This document shows, piece by piece, positions 6,201-17,518 of a stretch of 32,452 bases of DNA (within the stretch, counting starts at the first letter, position 1; every line of letters starts with the position of its first letter). The notes under the pieces were generated by a model. The model made no database searches and had not been told where the DNA came from. It saw only the letters and a program-made list of their open reading frames with translations. The translations under genes were made by a program, and so were the position numbers. Source of the DNA: Actinomycetota bacterium (GTDB lineage: Bacteria; Actinomycetota; Acidimicrobiia; Acidimicrobiales; Ilumatobacteraceae); NCBI GenBank assembly GCA_026393695.1, contig JAPKZR010000076.1, positions 1-32,452 of the forward strand, in the 5' to 3' direction.

Positions 6201-7595
6201 GTGAAAAGCACTCTCGAATCCCTAGAGGGAAACAAGGTCAAGCTGTCGGTCGCCGTTGACGAAACCGAGTTTGATCGCGACATTGACTCAGCATTCAAAA
6301 AGATCGCTCGTGAGGTGCGGTTGCCAGGCTTTCGAGCCGGCAAAGCTCCCCGCAAAGTGCTCGAGGCCCGCATCGGCATTGCAGCCGCTCGCGAGCAAGC
6401 GCTTCGCGATGGTGTGCCGAACTATTTGGCGCAGGCCGTGCGAGAGCACGATGTCGACCTCATCGCTACGCCCGAGATCGAAATCACCGGCGGCGAAGAG
6501 AGTGGTCCTATCTCGTTTGACGCTACGTGTGAGATCCGCCCCGAGGTCACCGTGCCCGGCTACGGCGGCTTGCGTGTCGAAGTTCCGGCTATCACCTGCA
6601 CCGACGCCGACATCGACGCCGAGGTAAAGAAAGAACTCAGTCGTCAAGGCACCCTCGCCGATGTCGAGCGGGCCATCGCCCTTGGCGATCAGGTCACCCT
6701 CAACCTGCAGGGTCTGCGCAACGGCGAGCCAGTTGTTGGCCTCAACACCGAAGACTGGCTCTACGAAGTCGGCAAGGGTTGGGTCGCTGGCGGCTTCGAC
6801 GATCAGCTCGTCGGCGCCAAGGTCGGCGACGACCTCACCTTCTCGCTCATCCCTAACGGCACCGAAGAACCAGCCGATTTCGAAGTCACCATCAACAAGG
6901 TGCAAGAACTCATCCTGCCCGAGTTCAACGACGAGTGGGTCGACTCAAACGTCGCCGAATACGACACCGTTGCTGGCTGGCGCAGTGCGCTGCACGACCG
7001 ACTCAGCGAGGCACACCTCAATCAGGCTCGTAGCCAGATCGTCGATCGCGCCACATCGGCTCTGGCCGAGCTGGTCGACATCGAGCCACCAGAAGCAATG
7101 GTTCAAGGCGACCTGCAGGCTCGTGTGCAAAACACGGTGCAGCAGTTCCAGAGCCAAGGTATTGCGCTCGATCAGTGGCTGTCAGCCACCGGCCAAGACG
7201 CCAACAGCTTTGTCGAGGGGTTGCGCATCCAGTCGCTCAAGGCCGTGAAGGTCGATCTCGCCCTGCGTGCCGTCGCCGTTGCCGAAGACCTCTCGGTCGA
7301 CGACGACGACTTCGAGCGCGAATTCGAGCGCATTGGCCTGCAGGTGCGCCAGCGTCCAGCGCAGGTGCGTAAGGCCTACGAGAAGAACGATGCAATGAGC
7401 GAACTCGGTGCTCAAATTCGCAAGACCAAGGCGCTCGACTGGTTGCTGCATCATGTAGAGATCGTCGACCCTTCGGGTCAGGTCATCGATAACGATGTCA
7501 TTCTCGGCCATGATCATGAGCACGATCATGACCACGACCATGATCACGACCACGATGGTCATGACCACGACGATCACGACGATCACGATCACTAG
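6201..7595 (+). CDS. tig: Trigger factor with His/Asp-rich C-terminal tail
   Basis: This is the ribosome-associated chaperone and peptidyl-prolyl isomerase that meets nascent chains at the exit tunnel (464 aa). The N-terminal ribosome-binding domain carries the signature GFRAGKAP (43-50). The FKBP-like PPIase domain lies at about 155-240 (GDQVTLNL through DFEVTINK), and the helical chaperone domain follows to about 430. GTG 6201 is chosen because residues before it are unlike the family; the tracked ORF from 6000 is an overlong frame. The last 28 residues alternate His with Asp, Glu and Gly (13 His), a likely metal-binding tail absent from E. coli trigger factor but reminiscent of SlyD. It might bind Ni, Zn or Cu, or merely be a charged tail. 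clpP begins 11 bp downstream with its SD touching the tig stop, so the two are probably cotranscribed. Confidence 0.97.
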   Translation: MKSTLESLEGNKVKLSVAVDETEFDRDIDSAFKKIAREVRLPGFRAGKAPRKVLEARIGIAAAREQALRDGVPNYLAQAVREHDVDLIATPEIEITGGEESGPISFDATCEIRPEVTVPGYGGLRVEVPAITCTDADIDAEVKKELSRQGTLADVERAIALGDQVTLNLQGLRNGEPVVGLNTEDWLYEVGKGWVAGGFDDQLVGAKVGDDLTFSLIPNGTEEPADFEVTINKVQELILPEFNDEWVDSNVAEYDTVAGWRSALHDRLSEAHLNQARSQIVDRATSALAELVDIEPPEAMVQGDLQARVQNTVQQFQSQGIALDQWLSATGQDANSFVEGLRIQSLKAVKVDLALRAVAVAEDLSVDDDDFEREFERIGLQVRQRPAQVRKAYEKNDAMSELGAQIRKTKALDWLLHHVEIVDPSGQVIDNDVILGHDHEHDHDHDHDHDHDGHDHDDHDDHDH

Positions 7596-7600
7596 GAGAA
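7594..7600 (+). promoter_or_regulatory. Shine-Dalgarno of clpP
   Basis: AGGAGAA overlaps the tig stop codon by two bases and ends 6 nt before ATG 7607. It fixes the clpP start and ties clpP translation to the tig transcript. Confidence 0.85.
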
Positions 7601-7606
7601 CTGCGA

Positions 7607-8248
7607 ATGAGTCCAATGCGTGAACCCGTGCGTAACTACTACGTACCAAATGTGATCGAGACGACAAGCCGCGGCGAGCGTCACTCAGACCTGTACTCGC
7701 GCATGTTGCGCGAGAACATCATCTTCATCCCCACCGCCATTGATGACACGGTTGCCAACCTCGTCTGTGCCCAACTCATTCACCTCGAGAGTGAGAACCC
7801 TGACAAGGACATCAGCATCTACATCAACAGCCCCGGTGGAGACATCACCGCCCTGTTTGCCATCTACGACACGATGCAGTTCATCAAGAACGACATCGCC
7901 ACCATCTGCCTCGGACAGGCCGCTTCGGCTGCCGCCGTGCTGCTTGCTGCCGGCACCAAGGGCAAGCGCCTTGCGCTGCCACACGCCCGCGTGTTGCTGC
8001 ATCAGCCGTGGGGCCAGGTTGGCTACGGACAAGTCACCGACCTCGAGTTGGCGGCCAAAGAGATTCTGCGTATGCGCGACCTTCTCGAAGAGATCTTGGC
8101 CAAGCACACGGGTCAGACCGTCGAGAAAATTCACGCCGATACTGACCGCGACTATGTGATTGAAGCGCCCCAGGCAGTCGAGTATGGCATTATCGATGAA
8201 GTAATTACATCTCGTTCCGCTGTCGACCGCTCCGGTCCAATTCGGTAA
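7607..8248 (+). CDS. clpP: ATP-dependent Clp protease proteolytic subunit
   Basis: This serine peptidase assembles into the tetradecameric barrel fed by ClpX or ClpC (213 aa). The catalytic triad is visible as Ser107 in GQAASAAAV, His132 in LLHQPWGQ and Asp182 in DTDRDY; SPGGD at 75-79 forms the oxyanion strand. The segment after the catalytic Ser is AAA rather than the more usual MGA or MGS. The gene lies between tig and clpX as in other actinobacteria, but only one clpP is present, whereas many relatives carry a clpP1-clpP2 pair here. It either works alone or its partner is encoded elsewhere. Confidence 0.98.
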   Translation: MSPMREPVRNYYVPNVIETTSRGERHSDLYSRMLRENIIFIPTAIDDTVANLVCAQLIHLESENPDKDISIYINSPGGDITALFAIYDTMQFIKNDIATICLGQAASAAAVLLAAGTKGKRLALPHARVLLHQPWGQVGYGQVTDLELAAKEILRMRDLLEEILAKHTGQTVEKIHADTDRDYVIEAPQAVEYGIIDEVITSRSAVDRSGPIR

Positions 8249-8278
8249 CGCACGCCAACCGATCCGGTAGGGGGAATA

Positions 8279-9562
<1,284 letters not shown>

Positions 9563-9600
9563 TTCTTCGTTTCTGGCCTGCGGGCATCGTCTCGCACCCA

Positions 9601-9606
9601 TAGGGT
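9601..9606 (+). promoter_or_regulatory. -10 hexamer of folC
   Basis: TAGGGT ends 9 nt before ATG 9616 with no SD between. The same hexamer at the same distance precedes the MoxR-like gene. Confidence 0.5.
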
Positions 9607-9615
9607 TGTCATCAC

Positions 9616-10914
9616 ATGAACTACGCCGATGCTCTTGCATACCTCGACGCGCACGCCACCTACGAAAAGACGGGTCTGATCGACTCGCCATCGCTGGCCA
9701 CCATCGAGCGACTCATGTCGGTGATGGGCGACCCGCAGACCACATATCCGGTGATTCACATCACTGGCACCAATGGCAAGGGTTCCACCTCGCAGATGAT
9801 CACCCGCTTGCTCATGGCGCACGGCCTCACGGTGGGTACCTTCTCGAGCCCCCATCTCGAGCGCATCAACGAACGCATGACCTACAACTGCGAGCCAATC
9901 AGTGACGAAGAGTTTGGTGACCAGGTGGGCGCTGTCGCCGATCTCGAGGTGCTTGCGGGCGTGCGACCGAGCTATTTCGAGATCACTACCGCTGCCGCGT
10001 TTCGTTGGTTCAGCGACATCGCCGTCGATGTTGCCGTGGTCGAAGTTGGCTTGCTCGGGCGCTGGGACTCAACCAACGTGGTCGACGCTCAGGTCGCTGT
10101 CGTCACCAACGTGGCGCTCGATCACACCGAGTTTGCAGGCCCCACAAAGGCCGATATTGCCCGCGAGAAAGCCGGCATTGTCAAGGCCAACAGTGCGGTC
10201 ATCATCGGTGAGACCGACCCAGATCTCGTCGAGATTTTCCGGTCGGGGGGCGGCGCTGTTGTGTTCGAACGGGGCGAGCAGTTCGACTGCCTCGAGAACC
10301 AACTCGCGGTTGGCGGTCGACTCGTCGACCTGCGCACTCAAACCACGGTGTACTCCGATGTGTTCGTGCCGTTACATGGGCAGCATCAAGGCGACAACGC
10401 AGCGGTAGCGCTTGCGGCGGTCGAGGCGTTCTTTGCTTCTCCGGTGCCCGAAGAACTCGTGGTCGAGGCCTTTTCGAACGTGCAGATGCCCGGGCGCTTC
10501 GAGGTACTCAATCATCTTCCGCTGGTCATCGTCGATGGGGCGCACAACCCCGCTGGCGCCGACACCTGCGCGCAGGTGTTCTTCGAAGACTTCCATCCCG
10601 AGGGTCGACGCATCTTGATCGTTGGTTGTCTGCGCGGCCGCGATCCAGCGCAGTTGCTTGGTGCGCTGCGCGCCGAAGAGTACGACGTGGTCATCTGCTG
10701 CACCGCTCCATCGCCGCGTGGTCTGCCGGTGAAGGAGTTGGCAGCGATCGCTCGCAGCGTGGGTTGCGACGATGTGTACGAAGTTGCGTCCGTGTTGGCA
10801 GCGTGTCAGCGCGCGCTCGACATTGCTTCCGTCGACGATGCCATCGTGGTGTCAGGCTCGATGTACGTGGTGGGCGAGGCCCGTCCGTACATGATCACCC
10901 GTCGCATCGCCTAG
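9616..10914 (+). CDS. folC: Bifunctional folylpolyglutamate/dihydrofolate synthase
   Basis: This cytoplasmic ATP-dependent ligase of the Mur-ligase superfamily adds glutamate to dihydropteroate and to folates (432 aa). The P-loop is HITGTNGKGSTSQM at about residues 48-61, followed by FSSPHLERINERM, the FolC signature with the folate-contacting segment. NVALDHTEFAG and DGAHNPAGAD are the usual central and C-terminal ligase motifs. In Streptomyces valS sits between clpX and folC; here the gap is only 53 bp with a TAGGGT -10, so folC probably has its own promoter. No other folate gene is nearby. Confidence 0.95.
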   Translation: MNYADALAYLDAHATYEKTGLIDSPSLATIERLMSVMGDPQTTYPVIHITGTNGKGSTSQMITRLLMAHGLTVGTFSSPHLERINERMTYNCEPISDEEFGDQVGAVADLEVLAGVRPSYFEITTAAAFRWFSDIAVDVAVVEVGLLGRWDSTNVVDAQVAVVTNVALDHTEFAGPTKADIAREKAGIVKANSAVIIGETDPDLVEIFRSGGGAVVFERGEQFDCLENQLAVGGRLVDLRTQTTVYSDVFVPLHGQHQGDNAAVALAAVEAFFASPVPEELVVEAFSNVQMPGRFEVLNHLPLVIVDGAHNPAGADTCAQVFFEDFHPEGRRILIVGCLRGRDPAQLLGALRAEEYDVVICCTAPSPRGLPVKELAAIARSVGCDDVYEVASVLAACQRALDIASVDDAIVVSGSMYVVGEARPYMITRRIA

Positions 10915-10979
10915 GCGACCGCCGCGGCGATTGCCGTTGCCGACTCGCTGCTGCGGTAGGCGAACTGGCTGCGGCGCCG

Positions 10980-10985
10980 TAGCCT
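10980..10985 (+). promoter_or_regulatory. -10 hexamer of ndk
   Basis: TAGCCT ends 8 nt before ATG 10994 and no SD lies in the gap. The identical hexamer stands before obgE. Confidence 0.45.
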
Positions 10986-10993
10986 TTGGCTCC

Positions 10994-11404
10994 ATGTCTG
11001 ATCGCACTCTCGTCCTCCTCAAGCCCGATGCCGTCGAACGCGGTTTGATCGGCCAGATCACCTCGCGTTTCGAGGCCAAGAACCTCACCATCGCAGCGAT
11101 GGAACTTCGTCAGCTCGACAGCGCGATTCTCGCTCGTCACTACGAAGAGCATCAGGGCAAGGGTTTCTACGGCGAGCTCGTTGAGTTCATGTCCCGCGGA
11201 CCAGTAGTTGCCATGGTCATCGAGGGTCCGGAAGACACATGGGAAGTCGTGCGCACACTGGTTGGCGCCACCAATCCTCGCAAGGCTGCCCCTGGCACCA
11301 TCCGTGGCGACCTCGGCATCTTGTTCACCGAAAACCTGGTGCACGGCAGCGATTCACTCGAGTCGGCACAGCGCGAAATCGGCATTTTCTTCCCGAATCT
11401 GTAA
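10994..11404 (+). CDS. ndk: Nucleoside diphosphate kinase
   Basis: This enzyme balances NTP and dNTP pools by phosphotransfer through a histidine (136 aa, normal length). It opens with the typical RTLVLLKPDAVERGLIG. NPRKAAPGTIRGD and NLVHGSDSLESAQREI carry the nucleotide site and the catalytic His of HGSDS. ATG 10994 is chosen over the tracked 10931, whose 21 extra residues are unlike the family and cross the promoter. It lies between folC and mreB, as in Streptomyces. Confidence 0.97.
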   Translation: MSDRTLVLLKPDAVERGLIGQITSRFEAKNLTIAAMELRQLDSAILARHYEEHQGKGFYGELVEFMSRGPVVAMVIEGPEDTWEVVRTLVGATNPRKAAPGTIRGDLGILFTENLVHGSDSLESAQREIGIFFPNL

Positions 11405-11420
11405 CAATCCGCGAGTCCGC

Positions 11421-11456
11421 TACGATGGTCGGGAACGGCGCCGCCGCTTCGGAAGG
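11421..11456 (+). promoter_or_regulatory. Candidate mreB promoter and ribosome-binding site
   Basis: TACGAT (11421-11426) is a candidate -10 that would give a leader of roughly 30 nt. GGAAGG (11451-11456) ends 8 nt before ATG 11465 and can serve as SD. Unlike its neighbours, this gene does not look leaderless. Confidence 0.45.
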
Positions 11457-11464
11457 TTTTTCCC

Positions 11465-12499
<1,035 letters not shown>

Positions 12500-12520
12500 T
12501 CGTCACCAACTCTCACTACT

Positions 12521-13570
12521 GTGCCCATCTATTCGGTCAGTCGTCGCCGCGCCATCGTGTTGTTGGTGCTGTCGTCAGTGCTGCTGCTCACGATCGACCT
12601 TCGCGGTAACCCCGTCATCGACGGTGCTCGCTCGTTGTTCGCCAGCGTGCTCTCGCCATTCGAAACGGCGGGGCGTGTCGTTTCGACCCCCCTTCGCAAC
12701 GCATGGAATGGGGCCACGAGCTATCACGATCTTGAGCGCGAGAACGAACGCCTGCACGACGAGATTGCTCGACAGCGAGGCGACCAACTCACCGCGCGCG
12801 CAATCGTGTCTGAGTACCAAGAACTGCTCACGCTCAACGGTCTCACCGCGCAATACCCAACTGTCACTTGTCGCGTGGTGGGCGCTTCGCCGGGCAACTT
12901 CAGCCAGACAATCGAAATCGACCGCGGCAGCAACGACGGCATTCTGGTGGGCATGGTCGTGGTGAACAACGCTGGCCTGGTGGGCAAAATCACTTCGGTC
13001 TACGACAACCGCAGCGTGGTGATGCTCGCCAACGATTCCGAGTACGCAATCGAAGCAAAGGTTTCGGCGGGCGGCGAACTGGTGTCGCCGTCAGCGGGCA
13101 CCTCTACCTCGCTCAGCACGCCAACAACGCTGAACACGTCGACCACAACGACGGCCGGCGGCTCGCCGCAGGTCGGTCCCACGGCCACGACCACGACCAC
13201 GACCAGCACAGCGCCAGCAACAACGACGACCACCACCACTGTTGCGCCGAGGCCCTCTGGGGTGACCACTACAACGATCCGTGTCGATCAGCACGACACA
13301 GGTGCGTTCGAAGGGCGAGGCAAGGGCCGTCTTCCAGCGATGAGGTTCGTTGCCGAAAGCGCCATCAGGGTCGGCTCGGTGGTGTCCACCACCGGTGGCT
13401 CGAAAAGCTTGGCGCCACCCGACATCATCATTGGCGAGGTCATCAACATCGTGCGTCGTGCCGGCTCGGCTGGCCCGTTGCTCGAAATCAGACTTGCTGC
13501 GAACTTGGCGCAGTTGAACTTCGTGCAGGTCGTGCGGTACCGGCCACCATCAGAAGTCCCGCCAGGCTGA
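12521..13570 (+). CDS. mreC: Rod-shape protein MreC with a Thr-rich insertion
   Basis: This is a bitopic membrane protein that bridges MreB/MreD to the periplasmic synthases (349 aa, start GTG). A transmembrane helix lies at about 10-28, then a coiled-coil segment (YHDLERENERLHDEIARQ, about 67-85), then the beta-barrel core (about 110-190 and 265-345). The core is interrupted at about 193-262 by a low-complexity insert of Thr, Ser, Ala and Pro with runs of six and seven Thr. This insert is not part of the usual MreC fold and probably forms an extracytoplasmic loop or glycosylated linker. mreD begins one base after the stop, so the genes are coupled. Confidence 0.94.
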   Translation: MPIYSVSRRRAIVLLVLSSVLLLTIDLRGNPVIDGARSLFASVLSPFETAGRVVSTPLRNAWNGATSYHDLERENERLHDEIARQRGDQLTARAIVSEYQELLTLNGLTAQYPTVTCRVVGASPGNFSQTIEIDRGSNDGILVGMVVVNNAGLVGKITSVYDNRSVVMLANDSEYAIEAKVSAGGELVSPSAGTSTSLSTPTTLNTSTTTTAGGSPQVGPTATTTTTTSTAPATTTTTTTVAPRPSGVTTTTIRVDQHDTGAFEGRGKGRLPAMRFVAESAIRVGSVVSTTGGSKSLAPPDIIIGEVINIVRRAGSAGPLLEIRLAANLAQLNFVQVVRYRPPSEVPPG

Positions 13571-13571
13571 C

Positions 13572-14096
13572 GTGGAAGCGCTTCTTCGTCGCCCAATCTT
13601 TCGGGTCGCTCCGGTAGCGCTGATGTTGATCGCGCTGCAGCGCGTGGCTATCGGCGACATTCGTTTTTGGGGTGTGGCCCCGCAGATTGTGCTCGCCTTT
13701 TGCGCCTCGGCTGGCATTGCCGGCGGCGCAGATCGCGGCGCCTGGATGGGCTTCGTGGTGGGGCTGATGTTCGACCTTGGCACCGGTTCATTGCTCGGTC
13801 AGCACGCCCTGGCCTACGGGTTGGCTGGCTACACAGCGGGTCTCGTCAATGTTGTGGCGGTCGACCCGCATTGGTGGCTCTCGATGTTGTTTGTTGGCCT
13901 TGGTAGCGCCGTTGGTGAGTTCACGGTTCCTGTGGTGAAGACATTCGTGAGCGATGGGGGATGGCACGGCGAGCGGTTGTCGTCGATCCTGCCGGTCGTG
14001 GCGATCACCAGCTCGATGCTGTCGTTCGCTTTCATGCCGTTGGGTCGTTGGTCGTTAGCGATTCGAAAGAAGACCTGGAAGGCGCCAGCCGCATGA
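13572..14096 (+). CDS. mreD: Rod-shape membrane protein MreD
   Basis: This small polytopic membrane protein of the elongasome has 174 aa and about five hydrophobic helices. MreD is poorly conserved in sequence, so the call rests on size, hydrophobicity, fragments such as FDLGTGSLLGQHALAYGLAGY, and its position between mreC and mrdA. The GTG start (VEALLRR) follows the mreC stop by one base. No catalytic motif is expected. Confidence 0.9.
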   Translation: MEALLRRPIFRVAPVALMLIALQRVAIGDIRFWGVAPQIVLAFCASAGIAGGADRGAWMGFVVGLMFDLGTGSLLGQHALAYGLAGYTAGLVNVVAVDPHWWLSMLFVGLGSAVGEFTVPVVKTFVSDGGWHGERLSSILPVVAITSSMLSFAFMPLGRWSLAIRKKTWKAPAA

Positions 14097-14141
14097 CCAT
14101 GGCGCGCCCAATGTCGACAACACACAGACCAGAATGTCGCC

Positions 14142-16355
14142 ATGGCAGTTGACAAACGCGCGGCCCGGCTTGGGGCGCTAGCCCTCGTGGCGGTGGTGTT
14201 GCTCAGTGCTATCGGAGCTCGGCTCTGGTTCTTGCAAACGGTTCAGCGCGACGCCTTTCAACAGCAGGTCTCAGTGAGCAAGACCCGCACCCAGTTGCTC
14301 GTGCCCGAGCGAGGTCGCATCTTCGATTCGGTGGGCCGAATCATTGCCGACAACCGTCGCGTGCTCACCGTCACGGTCGACCGTTCGATCATTCGTAAGA
14401 GCGCCAATCGCAACGAACTGTTTCTGCGCTTGTCTGGCTTACTCGGCGTGTCGGTGCAAGAGATGGAGCTGCGCTACAAGAGCGGCCGCTACAGCAACTT
14501 CTTGCCGCTGCCGCTTCGCGAAGACGTGCCCGAAGATCTGGTGCTGCAAATCGAGAGTCGTAGCGAGGATTACCCCGGGGTGCGTGGCGACGAAGACTGG
14601 AGTCGGGTGTATCCGTTCGCTCCGTTGGCGAGCCACGTGATTGGCTATCTCGGTCTCATCCTCGACACACAGGCGAAAGAGTACAAACAGCTCGGATATC
14701 TCAACAACGAGTCCATTGGGCAGTTCGGTGTTGAAAAGAGCATGGAGACCACGTTGCATGGCTCGTGGGGCAAGGTGATCTACGAGGTCGACAGCACCAA
14801 CCATGTGGTGCGCGAACTCAGCCGAGTCGAGCCTGTCGCCGGTAAAGACATTCAGCTCACGATCGATCTGAGAGTGCAGCAGTACGCCGAGCAAGCGCTC
14901 CAGACCGAGCTTCGTTTGCGTCGCGAAACCACCGACACGGCTCGCATGGCGCGCAACCCACTCGACAAGTTGGGCAATCCCAAGTTCACCGGCGAAGCGT
15001 TTGTTGTCGACCCTGACACGGGCGTCGAATACCTTCCGTACCCCTCGCCGGCCGGTTCTGTGGTGGTGATGGACCACGAGTCAGGCCAAGTGATTGCAAT
15101 GGCGAGTTATCCCACCTTCGACAATCGTTGGTTCAACGCTGGCATTAGCGGCGCGAAGTTCAAAGAACTGTTTCCCAATGATCAGGCCCACCCTGAGAAA
15201 TCGATTCTCGTGAATCGGGCAATTCAGGGCCAATACAACTTGGGTTCCACCTTCAAGCCGTTTGTGGCCTATGCGGGCATGATGTCGGGCGTTATCGCCC
15301 CCGACGAGTTGTACACCGACAAGGGCAGCTACAAGCTTGAGAGCATCGACCGCAGCGTCTGCAACACCGGAGTGCGCTGCGAGTATTTCAATGCCACCAA
15401 CGCCAATACTGGTCGTCCCAGTTCGTATGGGCCAGTCAGCGTCGAGTCTGCGCTGGCCATCTCGAGCGACGCGTTCTTCTACCGACTCGGTGAGCTCACC
15501 TTCAAGGCTGGTCGCAACCTGCTGCAGGACCAAGTGAAGAAGTTCGGCTTCGGTAGAGACTCGGGCATTGAGTTGCCCTTTGAGTTCGATGGTCGTGTCC
15601 CCGACTCAGAGTTGAAGAAGCGCTTGGTCGAGTCAGGCAAACTCGCCAAAGGCGAGGTGCCTCGCCTGCTCGTGGGTGACAACGTGCAGACCTCTATTGG
15701 CCAGGGCCTCTTGGCCGCCTCGCCGCTACAACTCGCCAACGCGTACGCCACCTTGGCCAATGGCGGATTCTTGAATACGCCACACATTGTTCGCGCGATC
15801 TATCAAGGTGGTGTCGCCGAGGTGTCGCCCGGCCTGGTCGATCTCACCCAGGGCGTGTTGATCACTGCCTACGACAAGGCCGACCTTGTCGAACAGATCG
15901 ATCTGCCACCTGCCGTGAATGATCCCATCGTGGCCGGCCTGAAACGCGTGATCACGGGCAAAGGCGTGCGTTATCCATCCACCTTCTACCATGCCACCAC
16001 TGGCGAGACGCTCTTCAAGAACTATCCGTACAGCAAGCTCACCATCGTCGGTAAAACCGGTACGGCGCAAGGGTTTGCGAGCAAGCCGTGGAACGACTCG
16101 TCTGCCTTTGCTGCCTTCAGCACCAATCCGTTCAAGCCGTACACCGTGGTGGCCTACCTCGAAAAGGCTGGCTTCGGCAGCAAGGCCGCGGCCCCCGTGG
16201 TGAAGTGTGTGTTCGAGGCATTGGCCGGCGCCATCAAGCTGGACCCAGTGGTGCCTTCTGATCCGCTCGATGTCACCTCGGCGCTACCCGCCCTGCCGGC
16301 TGAGTTGCGATCGACGAACTGCTTGCAGAATCCCATCGACCCGGTGCGCGACTAA
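14142..16355 (+). CDS. mrdA: Penicillin-binding protein 2 (elongasome transpeptidase)
   Basis: This class B PBP crosslinks peptidoglycan during elongation (737 aa). An N-terminal membrane anchor (about 10-30) precedes the pedestal domain, which has PERGRIFDSVGRIIADN. The transpeptidase domain has S369-TFK372 (nucleophile and Lys), the SxN-type triad S441-S442-D443 and K638-T-G640. The protein is longer than E. coli PBP2, partly because of a segment around VCNTGVRCEYFNATN with two Cys that could pair outside the membrane. The stop overlaps the rodA start (TAATG), so the transpeptidase and its glycosyltransferase partner are translationally coupled. Confidence 0.97.
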   Translation: MAVDKRAARLGALALVAVVLLSAIGARLWFLQTVQRDAFQQQVSVSKTRTQLLVPERGRIFDSVGRIIADNRRVLTVTVDRSIIRKSANRNELFLRLSGLLGVSVQEMELRYKSGRYSNFLPLPLREDVPEDLVLQIESRSEDYPGVRGDEDWSRVYPFAPLASHVIGYLGLILDTQAKEYKQLGYLNNESIGQFGVEKSMETTLHGSWGKVIYEVDSTNHVVRELSRVEPVAGKDIQLTIDLRVQQYAEQALQTELRLRRETTDTARMARNPLDKLGNPKFTGEAFVVDPDTGVEYLPYPSPAGSVVVMDHESGQVIAMASYPTFDNRWFNAGISGAKFKELFPNDQAHPEKSILVNRAIQGQYNLGSTFKPFVAYAGMMSGVIAPDELYTDKGSYKLESIDRSVCNTGVRCEYFNATNANTGRPSSYGPVSVESALAISSDAFFYRLGELTFKAGRNLLQDQVKKFGFGRDSGIELPFEFDGRVPDSELKKRLVESGKLAKGEVPRLLVGDNVQTSIGQGLLAASPLQLANAYATLANGGFLNTPHIVRAIYQGGVAEVSPGLVDLTQGVLITAYDKADLVEQIDLPPAVNDPIVAGLKRVITGKGVRYPSTFYHATTGETLFKNYPYSKLTIVGKTGTAQGFASKPWNDSSAFAAFSTNPFKPYTVVAYLEKAGFGSKAAAPVVKCVFEALAGAIKLDPVVPSDPLDVTSALPALPAELRSTNCLQNPIDPVRD

Positions 16356-17518
16356 TGGCGTTTTCGGTACTGAATCGCCGGCCTGACTCGGGCCTCGGCA
16401 ATGTGCGCTCGAGTCCTGGCGATCCGAGCCGCAACGTCGATTGGGTGCTGCTGGTTGCCCAAGCGGCGCTCACTGTCATCGGATGCCTCACCGTGTATTC
16501 GGCGTCGCGTACGAAGGTGTCGAATCCGTATCTCTTCGCGACGCGACAGGTGGTGTTCGTCATCATCTCGATCGGCGTGATGCTGCTCATCATGTCGCTC
16601 GACTACTCATGGCTCCGCGAGCGGGCCCGCGCCTTTTACGTGGCCAGCCTTGTCAGCTTGGGTTTGATCTTCGTGTTGGCCAAGGTAAGTAACGGCGCTC
16701 AGCTCAGCTTCAGCGTGGGGCCGATCAACATTCAGCCGAGCGAACTGGCCAAGGTGGCGGTGTTGCTGGCGCTCGCAGCGTTTCTCAGTGAAGACAACAG
16801 TGATTCGGTGTCATACGAACGGTTCGTGGGCGGGCTCTGGCTCGGCGGCATTCCGGTGGTGCTCATCATTTTGCAGCCAGACCTGGGGTCGGCGTCGGTA
16901 TTCGTGGTGTTGATGATGGGACTCCTGCTGGTTGCTGGAGCCCGTGCCAAGTACATCGCAATGATCACGGTGCTCGCGATCAGCACCCTTGCTGCTGCGT
17001 TCGTTACTCGGTTCGTGAGCGGCTACCAGACGATTCGAATCCGGGCGTGGATGAGCCCGAACTCGTCAGACGACCTGTTGCAGCCCTACATCTTTCAGGG
17101 CCGCAACGCATTGCGGGCCACGGCTACTGGCGGAATCACCGGCAAGGGTTGGCTGCTCGGACCCATCACCAACGCCAGAAGCGACATCCCGGTGCAGTGG
17201 GCCGACTTTCCGTTTAGTGCCATCGCCGAACAATTCGGTTTGATTGGTTGCTCGGTGCTCATTGGGTTGTTTGCAGTCGCTCTGTTTCGCATTTGGAGAA
17301 TTGCGCACCTTTCCCGCGACATCTTGGGTACCTACATTTGCGCGGGTGTGTTCTCGATGCTGCTCTGGCAGATCTTCCAGAACATTGCGATGACCCTCGG
17401 ACTGATGCCGATTACGGGCCTGCCGATGCCCTTTATCTCGTATGGAGGATCGGGCATGGTGGCCTATTTCGTGATGTTCGGGCTCGTGCAGAGCGTGCAC
17501 ATGCGCCGAATGCGGTAG
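16355..17518 (+). CDS. rodA: SEDS peptidoglycan glycosyltransferase RodA
   Basis: This polytopic membrane enzyme polymerises lipid II with PBP2 (387 aa, about ten helices). GPINIQPSELAKVAV and LQPDLGSASVF are SEDS hallmarks: the Asp of QPDLG is the expected catalytic residue, and the C-terminal GLPMPFISYGGSGM is the family signature. Pairing with mrdA in one overlapping unit argues for RodA rather than FtsW. It closes the mre cluster; a 302-bp gene-free stretch follows before rne. Confidence 0.95.
   Translation: MAFSVLNRRPDSGLGNVRSSPGDPSRNVDWVLLVAQAALTVIGCLTVYSASRTKVSNPYLFATRQVVFVIISIGVMLLIMSLDYSWLRERARAFYVASLVSLGLIFVLAKVSNGAQLSFSVGPINIQPSELAKVAVLLALAAFLSEDNSDSVSYERFVGGLWLGGIPVVLIILQPDLGSASVFVVLMMGLLLVAGARAKYIAMITVLAISTLAAAFVTRFVSGYQTIRIRAWMSPNSSDDLLQPYIFQGRNALRATATGGITGKGWLLGPITNARSDIPVQWADFPFSAIAEQFGLIGCSVLIGLFAVALFRIWRIAHLSRDILGTYICAGVFSMLLWQIFQNIAMTLGLMPITGLPMPFISYGGSGMVAYFVMFGLVQSVHMRRMR

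Noticed and set aside
7509-7595. CAT/CAC-GAT/GAC repeats as a CRISPR or tandem DNA repeat
   Set aside because: Codon-level repetition of the His-Asp tail of trigger factor, in frame to its stop, with no spacers.
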